From Tolypocladium sp. Sup5 PDA-1 (lineage: Eukaryota; Ascomycota; Sordariomycetes; Hypocreales; Ophiocordycipitaceae), in contig JPHH03000020.1 of assembly GCA_000750105.3 (NCBI GenBank), positions 248,001 through 312,000 on the forward strand: a stretch of 64,000 nucleotides of DNA. Direction: 5' to 3'. Every line of letters begins with the position of its first letter. Position 1 is the stretch's first letter. Positions 55,609-64,000 of this stretch are shown piece after piece. The translations under genes were made by a program, and so were the position numbers. The notes under the pieces are model-generated. The model made no database searches. It worked only from the letters and a program-made list of their open reading frames with translations, and was not told the origin of the DNA.

Positions 55609-58600
55609 CTAGTCATCCTCCTCTGATTCATCATCATCATCATCATCACCGTCATCAGACCCCTCAGACCCGTCCTCATCTTCCTCGTCTTCCTCGTCAT
55701 TGTCATCGTCTTCACCGGCCTTCAGGCCGTAGTCGTCGTGGAAGTGGCTTAGCTCGCGCGTCTGGACTTTGTATCCCATGCTCTTGAATCCAGTTTCCAT
55801 GCCCTGAACAATGTTAGTACTCGCGAGCCGCTGGGGGGCGAAAGGGACCGGGGTGACATACCTCTGCCATTAATTTAGCGCACGTAACTACGACGTTGCT
55901 CTTGCTTGGCTCGAAGCAGGGGAGGATCATCTCCTTCATCACAGCCTTCATTTCGTCCACCGTCACAGCCCTGACGCGCCGCAGAATCTCCTTGTTCCAG
56001 TCCTTGGACAAGCCACGGACGACGCCTTGGACAAAGTTCTGCTGCGCGGCGCTGGGCATCGTTGACTGCTCGTCGGCGAACATGACGACAATCTGGCTCA
56101 TGGTTCCCTCCAGCAGGTGTCGGTCGATCTCGACTTCACCTTCGGCAATCTTGCGAATGGCATCATGGGAGGCGGTAATGGCCTTGTATGCGTCGGGCGA
56201 GCGGTAAATCCGGTACGACAGGATACCCGAGTCGACGCTGCGCGAGAAGTAAGACCCATATGCGTAGCCTGCGCCTCGGACGGCGTTCCAGAGAGGACCT
56301 TCGACGGCCTCGAGGTATCCAATCGATACCATGATGGCGGGGAATCGAGGATCGGACAGAGACGTAATGCTAGGCGCGGAGCTGACCGAGTACGAGCTAT
56401 CGAGGGTAGTCATCGGGATTATGACGACACCAACCGAGCCTGGGTTGCGTCCTTCGTCGTTGAGCAAACTCGCCAGCTTCGGGATCGGAACCATTTCCTC
56501 CTGCGGCTTCAGAGTCTTGGAAAGGGGGTCCCATGTTGTGATTGGGTCTGACAGAGACTTCAGGTTTGCGGTTACCAGCAAGCGCATGTTCTGGAAGGTG
56601 AACAGCGAGGATCGAATTGTGTTGAACCAAGCCACGACCTTGTCCGGCTCGCTCTTCAGAAGCTTCTTGAGGCGCTTGAGATAGACGGCCCGGACGAGGA
56701 CACGCTTGGCAACCGCTAGCGAGGACTTGTCCATGTGGATAGCTGCGTCCACCTCGCTCGCCATGCCACGTCCGTCACGCTTGCCTTCAGGGATGTCTGC
56801 CAAAGCCTTGGTCACGGCAGCCTTCAGCCGCTGGGGGTCGAACACCGAGTCAAACATCATCGTGCGGAGCCAGTTCACTGCCGCGGCATACTTGTCCGGC
56901 TCAACCTGGAACTGGATCATGAAACCATCAGGATCGCCCAGAGAGCGCGATGAGCCGATACCATAGCCAATGCTGTCCCTCTCGAGCTCCATGACCACCT
57001 GCTCAAAGTTGACGAGCTTGCCATCGCGCAGGATGTGCGTGTTAAAGAAGTTGTCGCTGAAGATGGGCATCAGGGGCTTGAGTTCGACTGGTACCTCGGA
57101 CGTCCCGACGTGGATCGTGATGTGAACAAAGTTCGTCGGTACGTCCTCAAACTGAATGAAAAGCGGAAGCTTACTATCAGGCGCTGCGTCAATAAGTTTC
57201 TGGGCAGATCCGTTGCCGACTCCGACAGCTCGCCCTCGACCGCAGCGAGCGGTATCGGACTCGATGAAGTGAATCGACTCTGTTCCGGGGACGGTCCAGC
57301 GGTCTATGACCTCGGCCGGAATAAGCTCGTCATTCTTCTTCTTGGCGTCTTCGAGTCGCTTTGCCAGCTTTTCCAGGCCTTCAGTGCCGAGCTCCTCCTT
57401 GCGTTTGGTTATCCGAGCTTCTTCGTCGGCCTTCATCTTGGCCGCGAGCGCGAGGGAGGGCTTGCCGAGAATAGAGATATGGTGGGCATCGGCCATCCAC
57501 TTTCTCAAGAACTCGCGCCATTCCTCGTCAGTCCACTTCTCCAGAGTTTCATACTCGCTCAAAGTCTCGAGGTCCTTGAGAGTCGATCCGTCACGGTTTC
57601 CAAAGAGATAATCCGTGATGATGTTGGTAGCGTAAAACGACTCGGAAGTCTCAGCATGGAACTTGACCTGGCGCTTCTCTCGGCGAATGCACTCTTTCAT
57701 GTACTCCATGTCCAAGGGGTTGGACGCGACCTCCTTGAGAAGTTCAAACAGCCGCTTCTCCACAAACTCAAGCTTCTCGGTTGCCACGCCGGTCGGCTGG
57801 AGCCAGATGACGGAATTAGGCCGAGACTCCCACCAGTGGGTGATGGAGCTGGCCAGCTCTTCGCGCTCTACGAGCACATTCTCGAGAATGGAGACGGATG
57901 AACCGCAGAGATAGGTCAATAAGACATTGAGGGCCGAAGTGGCGATGAGGTCAATGCAGTTTGGCCCGAAGAAACCAACCAGGATTTCGCCGACGGACTC
58001 GTCTTCTTCAGGGAACTCGGCCGTCGTGACGATGGTCTCTTTCATACCAGGGGGCTGAGAAGAATCAATCCACGGCCTGGGGTTTTCTAGTTAGCAAAAT
58101 GCTGATTGAGGTGTTGGTATAATCTAGGTGGGCATACCGTTGAAACGCGGTGTCGAGGCTGGGGATGTCGTCCTTTATGCTCTCCTCAAACTCATTCAGA
58201 ATATCTAGTAAGTTTTCATGATCCGTCTCTCCAACAATGACCAGGCACAGGTTTCGCGGCTGGTACATGTCGTGATGGAACTGGCGAATTCGCTCCGGGG
58301 TGAGCACGCGCAGGGCGTCAGTCATGCCGCCGGTTTCGTAGCGAAACCCAACGTCCTCGGGGTATATCAGTCGGCGGGCCTTGAGGTCCATGATCTCCGC
58401 GCTGCGGAATTGCACGGCCTGCATCTCGGAGTAGACGACGCCGGCATCGTTGCCCTCTCCGTCAATGTGCCAAACCTCGGTGACGATGGCGTCGTCGGTA
58501 ATGGTCGGCAGGATGATGTGTTCGAGGTAGACGGGCAGGACTTGCGCGAAACCGTCCCAGCCGGCAGTCTCGAGAGTGTAGGCAGTGTGGTCGGTTGCCG

Positions 58601-58895
58601 TCCAGGCATTGGTGCCAGAGTATGCGCGCGAGGAGAGCTTATCCAGCAGACCCTTGTACTGGTAGCTCTTGGAGCCCATGAAGATCAGATGCTCCAAGGT
58701 ATGTGGTGCGCCCGAGTCGTCAAAGATCTCCGTGGCGAGGGTGAAGTAGCCGTTGATCTTGGGGCCTTGTCGGTCGGCGACGATGACCTGCATGCCGCTG
58801 CGGTCGGAAACATACTGCGTGATGGTGCAAGGAGCGTAGTCCGTCTTGAAGCTCTGGATCTTGCGGAAGCCCTGCTTGGGCGTCTCAGAAGGCAT
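55609..58895 (-). CDS. M16-family zinc metalloprotease (yeast YOL098C/Sdd3-like)
   Basis: Exons are 58138-58895, 55862-58076 and 55609-55803, giving 1055 residues from the ATG at 58895. The inverted zinc motif HTLEH is at 65-69 in SGAPHTLEHLIFMGSKSYQYKG, the form typical of the cytosolic insulinase-like branch related to yeast YOL098C and fission yeast C3H1.02c. The remaining length matches that family's four-domain layout. The last exon encodes a strongly acidic tail of Asp/Glu/Ser runs after HFHDDYGLKAG. The cellular substrate is not established. An in-frame ATG at 58991 would add 32 residues rich in Arg, Ser and Thr with no acidic residue before the normal start, resembling a mitochondrial presequence. 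Introns are 61 and 58 bp. Confidence 0.92.
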
Positions 58896-60497
58896 GTTGG
58901 GCAGCCGAAAGGAGCGAAAAGCCGCCCAGGGTGATCTGCGGACGTTGTTAACGGACAATACCGACAGAGTAGTAGCCAAGGGCTGAATCATATGATTGAA
59001 AAACAAAAGGCGCCAGGGCCTCAGAGCAACGCGACTTAGGGGGCAGTGTGCTGGCTCATGGTGTAAGACTGTGGGGTGGGAACTGGTGCAGCATATGATG
59101 AAGCGTCTGGCGAGAATGGCAAACACGACGGTGAGCTGCGCGTCTTGTAAAGATGATGCCACTGACTTGAAGCTCACGACTTGCAAACGGCTTCGGAGTG
59201 ACACCCATTCGCCGGTGTAGAACACTCCAACGGCGCTGAGCAGAGCGACCAGGACAGGGGCCCAAAGCGAAGGCATGCATTCAAGCAGCTCGTGGTTGCA
59301 GCGAGAGCAAACAAAGCAAACAAAACGCGAGTGCCGAGGCCAAGACCAAGCGGAGGCTTCAGTGACGAGGACAAGCGATGCTGAGAGAGCACTGCTTGCT
59401 CTTGTACAATACAACGCAGCAAACGTTGACGTTGGGCAGTCGAGGGGCACAGGGTAGGTGGTGCTGATAAGAAGCAGGTGGCAGCGCAAAAACAGAGCTC
59501 ACTTACCACGCAGACCGAGTTAAACGAGCCGCAGGTGTCCCGGTTCGGCCAGACCAGCAGGAGACGGTGAAGCCTGGGACGCGTATTCTCCTCGTGGCTG
59601 AGGACAAATACGGCGTTGTTGCAGTTGGTTGAACAAGGCGGGATGGGACGAGACCAGATGATGGGTTGTTCAGGAACCGGCACAGTGAACGAACTGTGTT
59701 ACCCCGCTATGCAGCTTTTTTTTCGCGACCGCGGGGGACAACGAGATGTTAATCGACGTCCAGGAAGCGAAGGATCGACGATGCGCGCTGGCCAGCAGGA
59801 GAGGCAAACGGGAGCGATGTCAGCGGGTAGGCCGAGGCAAAACGGTGAAGACGACAAGATCGCGGCGCGGGCAGATGTGGCGATGCGGGACATGAACAAT
59901 GGCCAGCACAGGGTCGGGCAGCTGGAGGTCCTGAATGGGAACAATATCAAGACCTGGGAACCCTCCACGACGCCCGTGGTGGTGGGGGGCGGCTGGCTGC
60001 CGAGGCGCTGATAGGCGCTGGACCAGAGCCCAGATCCCCGCCCCTGGCCCTGGCGCACCTGCCCCCAGCTGCCTGTGGCTCCTGGAGTCCTGACCGACCC
60101 TGGATGGGGGGCATGCCTACCCTAGACCTGCCGAACCCGAGGTCTTGGTTGGCAGCTGAGACATGGCACTCGGCCTTGGGGTTGGCACGAAGTACGGTAC
60201 TTGGTACCTGAGGCTGCCCTGTGGCTATGAGCCTGTGACCTCAGCAGCCAAGTGGACAGCTTGGAGCTTCCACCGCTCTGCGCAAGCTCGAGCAGGGCGA
60301 ATTGATTTGCTGCACCACCCATCATACGCACGCAGACAACACGCTGCGATGCAAGCCGAGCGCCTCCACGACGGATCCATCGCGCCAATCCGTGCCCTCG
60401 CTGCTCGACCGACACGTCGCCTCCCAGTGCCCGTGACGAGCCAATCCACCCGCAATTCAGAAGCGTGACGCCGCGCGCCCAAGCATCATCGCGAGCC
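58896..60497. promoter_or_regulatory. Divergent intergenic region, 1.6 kb
   Basis: This separates the M16 protease (-) from the ZW10/Dsl1-type gene (+) and must contain both promoters. The frame of the M16 gene stays open to 59489 on the - strand, but beyond 58991 it does not look coding. An ACGAAGTACGGTACTTGGTACC string near 60187 belongs to the dispersed motif family. No independent gene is supported. Confidence 0.45.
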
Positions 60498-63296
60498 ATG
60501 GCGACGACGACCGACTCTCGGCAGCTCCGAGATGCGATAGTCGCATTCTCTCTCGATGGCGCGTTTCCCGAGGACATCGCCGAGCTGCCGCCCGTGTCCG
60601 ACACCGACCTGCAGCCGACAATCGACGCGCTGGCAAAGACCAAGACGGAGCTCGAGGTATGCAGGCACACAGGCGCGCATGGCCCGCCCAAATCCTCACC
60701 ATCTCGCAGGCCCAAATACACACCATCAACGAAGAAACGAGGGACGACGTGAGCTCCTGGGTCAAGAACGCCAAGACGCTCCAGGAGGACATCATCCGCT
60801 CCAAGACCATCGCCAACGACATCGTACGACAGTCAGAGGCGCCCGACGTCTCCGGCGAGGCTATAGAAGATGCTGAGGCCAAGGTCGACTTTCTCAATCG
60901 CGAGGTGCAATACAGCCAGCAGGTACACGTCGTCCTCCGCAAGGTCAAGCAGGTGAATCAGCTGTTGAGCGACGTCGAGACGGCGAGGAGTGAGCGGCGC
61001 ATCCTCGACTCCCTGCGGCTGCTGGAACGTGGGTGCTTGTCCAACCGATATAACCTGGCTTGAGGCGTGCTGACATCGAAAAGAGTCGTGGGCTGCCATC
61101 GACCAGGTCGGCGTGAGCAGATCGTGCCGAATAATGAGGCTTTTGGACTTGAGATCTTTCGAACTCAAGTCGGACGTCCACGAGGTATTTGACCACGTAT
61201 GGAAAGCACTGATCCGCGTCGATGTCGAAGCTGGGAAAGTGGCCATCTACGACTCTCTCGACGGTAAGGACCCAACGCCGTGGTGATGTCTCTGGCGGGA
61301 GTTACTAATTGGACCAGACGAGAACATGAACCTGCCCGACGCTGTAATTGGACTCAAGGCGTATAAAGAGGTGGCCGAGCGCATGGAGCAGCTTTGGCGC
61401 AACCTGGACGCCGCAATAGTCTCTCCCCGCATGGACACCTCGAAATCCACCATTCCAGCCGTCAAGGTTGAGGCCAGCGAGCTGGAACTCCAGGGCCAGG
61501 CTAATGCATCGGTCGACGCTCTTCTATCGGATCTGGAAATGGTGTTTGTCTTTGTGGCCCGCAAGCTGCCGTCGGACCTCCTCCAGTCGCTGTCCAGTGT
61601 CATGATGGGCGACGTCGTGCCAAAGCTAATCCAGCAATGGCTCAACCCAGCCGTGCCCTCGTCTCTGACGGACATGACACATTTCCAGGCAATGGTCCAA
61701 CGCACAAGAACCTTCTGCACAGCTCTGCAAGACAGCGGATATACTGGCTTCGACGAGCTCATCGATTGGGCTAGCAAGGCACCCACGACATGGCTTGGGA
61801 AGTGCAGGGAGAATGCGCTCGACACTGTCCGGACAAACCTTACCAGAGGCATTGGAAAGCCCAAACAAGTCGAAAAGGTTGAGAAGCACATGGTGTCCCT
61901 TTCCGAGGGCAAGGAGCTTGCCACTACGGGTGCTGGTGCGGCAGCTGACACCAACGAATGGGGAGAGGACTGGGGCGATGCCTGGGATGATGATAACGAG
62001 GAGCAAGGCGCAGAAGATTCGGATTCGCACCCGCAACTCGAAAGCAAGCCCGAAAAAGGAGGTACCGAAGACGACGGCGCGGATGCTTGGGGCTGGGACG
62101 ACGACCATGCTGCCGAAAAGCCCCCAGAGGAGGCCAATGCTGCCGCAGCAGCCCAAGTGGAGGACGATAGTGCAGATGCATGGGGTTGGGGCGACACGGA
62201 CGCCGCTGTTCAGCCAGCTGTTGGCGAGAAGAAAAAGCATAAGTGTTCAGCCGGCAAATCTCAAAAGCAGGGGACCAGGGAGCTTGTCCTCAAAGAGACG
62301 TGCAACATCTCTTCGATGCCCGAGCCGGTACTCGAACTCATATTTGCCATCCTGGAAGACGGTGCGGTCCTAACAAAGGATGGCGATGACTACGAGCTAG
62401 TCTCATCAACCGCTCCAGGGCTCTTCAGCTTGCCGACGTTTGCTCTGGCGTTGTTCAGAGCCATCTCGCCATACTTTTATTCCTTGGATGTCGGGGGCAA
62501 CATGTCAGTTTGGCCGGCTTACTGCCATGCACAAGATCAAAGCTGACATTTTCACAGGTTTCTATACAACGACGCAATGTACATTGCTGAGAAGCTGTCC
62601 GAGTTTTCGTCTGTATGGAAGCAGCGCGAGGACCTGACACCACGAGCGCGCAATATGCTCCGCTTGGACAACGACATCAAGACGCTACAGAGCTTCGCGA
62701 ACCGCAGCTACGGCAATGAAATGAACATACAGAAGACAGTCTTGCAGGATCTTCTCGGTGGCTCGCAGAGCCTCATTCAGCAGGATGAGATGGAGGCAGC
62801 GGTCGAGTCTGGAACTGCTCGGATCAGGACCATGGCCGCCACGTGGGAGCCGATACTCGCGCGCTCCGTCTGGTCTCAGGCGATCGGCTCTCTTGCCGAT
62901 GCGCTGGCCACGAGGCTCATCACCGACGTGCTCGACATGGCATCTATCGGGCAGGAGGAGGCGTATAGCATTGCCAAACTCATCGCGTCAGCCGCGGAGC
63001 TGGACGATCTGTTCCTTCCGAGCAAACTAGGGGCTACAGAGCCGACCGAGGACGAGGTTCCAGCGACAGCGCAGTACGCGCCCAACTGGCTGAGGCTCAA
63101 GTACCTTAGCGAGGTGCTGCAGAGCAACCTCAACGAGGTGAGGTTTCTGTGGTGCGATAGCGAGCTAAGCATTTACTTTACCGTGGAAGAGGTGGTCGAG
63201 TTGATCAAGGCGAGCTTCGAGGACAACGCCAGAACGAGGGAGACGATCAAGGAGATTCAGGGCAAGCCGCGGCCGATGATGGGTGGTGCGGCCTGA
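60498..63296 (+). CDS. ZW10/Dsl1-type vesicle tethering subunit
   Basis: Exons are 60498-60656, 60710-61028, 61084-61263, 61318-62503 and 62558-63296, giving 860 residues. The N-terminal third is helical (QIHTINEETRDDVSSWVKN, FLNREVQYSQQVH), as in ZW10/Dsl1 N-terminal domains. The centre is a long acidic loop with tryptophan motifs: EWGEDWGDAW (from about 433), then DAWGWDDD (W477, W479) and DAWGWGD (W508, W510). A conserved helical C-terminal half follows (FLYNDAMYIAEKL to WLRLKYLSEVLQSNLNEVRFLW). In yeast Dsl1 an acidic loop with W-x-W motifs binds COPI coat subunits and tethers Golgi-derived vesicles to the ER, so that role is likely. A ZW10 kinetochore role is less likely in fungi. Introns are 53-55 bp. 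Confidence 0.88.
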
Positions 63297-64000
63297 GAAG
63301 CACGGGAGACTGTATTCACGGCGTATGTAATTCAACAGACAATCTACAACTTGCGGCTCTGCCGTCATGATGGAGCCCCGTCGACCGCGAAACCGAGCTG
63401 CCTCGCTCACACCCGACCGTCAACGGCGAAATACCTCTGCCACCTTCGACTTGATACCGCAAGAGGCCGAGACGCAAGACACCCGGTGCCAGCTTTCGAC
63501 ATGATCCCTCCTACGACTCGAGCTGTGAACGAAGCTCCCACACGTACCATCGTCTTCGCGACTCTTCAACGCAGGGTCGGACCATGATGCGCCGTTAATG
63601 ATCCCTCCTACGATTCGAGTTGTGAACAGACCTCTGACAGGCATCATTGTCCCCGCGACTCTTCAACGCAGCTTCAGGTCATGATGCGCCGTTGCGGTTG
63701 TATCGCTCGGCTTGGCGTGTTTCTGATCTCGCGGGTTCGGTTTGCGCCTGGGCCACCGCCCAGATATCGAGCCAAGACGGATCAGCTCACTTTGCTACGT
63801 CAGACGCAGGAGGATACGGTGACGACAAAGGGAAGAGCCGAAGTCGTATGAGTCCGGCTACCACCGCCCGAGGCCTATCCCGTCTCTGTCCCTTGGTGTC
63901 GCGGTGGAAGCAACCCACCCGTGACTTTGACACTGGCGTTGCACGCAACCGCTCCGAGTCGCGTGCGGTGCCGACCGCGTCCACGTACGTACATGGATGG
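63297..64000. other. Right end, no gene seen, with a tandem repeat
   Basis: Sequence after the ZW10/Dsl1-type gene to the window edge. Two tandem 97-bp copies lie at 63501-63694. Short frames have no family features. Confidence 0.5.
63501..63694. repeat. 97-bp tandem duplication
   Basis: Copies at 63501-63597 and 63598-63694 both begin ATGATCCCTCCTACGA and end CATGATGCGCCGTT. The centres have diverged, but GCGACTCTTCAACGCAG is exact in both. The period is not a multiple of three, so it is not a coding duplication. Confidence 0.8.

Noticed and set aside
1..64000. tRNA, rRNA, CRISPR arrays, bacterial operon signals
   Set aside because: No tRNA A/B-box pair, rRNA core or regularly spaced repeats were found by eye; the window is eukaryotic, so CRISPR and operon features are not expected.

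Overview
The window is nuclear DNA of a filamentous ascomycete. Genes carry short introns (about 45-110 bp, GT-AG with CTAAC/CTAAT-like branch sites). Family content is typical of Pezizomycotina: a HET-domain protein, a Zn2Cys6 regulator, a DUF3632-like protein, an NCS1 purine-cytosine permease and a class 3 secreted lipase. A ribotoxin/RNase T1-type secreted ribonuclease resembling the small ribotoxins of insect-associated Hypocreales suggests that order; this is an inference from family resemblance, not a search. No rRNA, tRNA, CRISPR or intact transposon was recognised.

Left part (1-33.9 kb) is gene-poor and accessory in character. It holds the 3' end of an unidentified gene, a polytopic membrane sulfatase-superfamily protein (-), a HET protein (-), a purine-cytosine permease (+), a secreted arylsulfatase with seven exons (+), the ribotoxin-like ribonuclease (-), a DUF3632-type gene (+), a three-gene gentisate block, a GFA/CENP-V-type protein (-) and a secreted lipase (+). 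These are separated by intergenic stretches of 1-4.5 kb, several rich in a short TACGAAGTA/TACTCCGTA motif family. In the gentisate block, gentisate 1,2-dioxygenase (-) and a fumarylacetoacetase-family hydrolase (+) diverge from a 0.5 kb promoter, and a Zn2Cys6 regulator (-) converges on the hydrolase. The three would take gentisate to pyruvate and fumarate under a local regulator, probably with an isomerase supplied elsewhere.

Right part (33.9-63.3 kb) is dense housekeeping sequence: RAD7 (-) and RAD16 (+) head to head, elongation factor 1-beta (-), ornithine decarboxylase (-), the presequence protease CYM1 (-), taxilin (+), the CAAX protease STE24 (+), a second large M16 metalloprotease (-) and a ZW10/Dsl1-type tethering subunit (+). 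RAD7 and RAD16 encode the two partners of the global-genome nucleotide excision repair complex and share one 0.88 kb intergenic region. Three zinc metalloproteases (M16C, M48, M16) lie within 11.5 kb.

The most unusual gene structures are: a RAD7 start codon apparently split by an intron (AT|G) followed by a 28-nt exon and a GC-AG intron; a second GC-AG intron in the arylsulfatase; a coding-like 90-codon in-frame extension directly behind the taxilin stop codon; two enzymes with an upstream in-frame ATG adding a mitochondrial-presequence-like peptide; and a recent in-frame 90-bp duplication at the lipase C-terminus. Exon coordinates are manual predictions from splice consensus and protein-family continuity.
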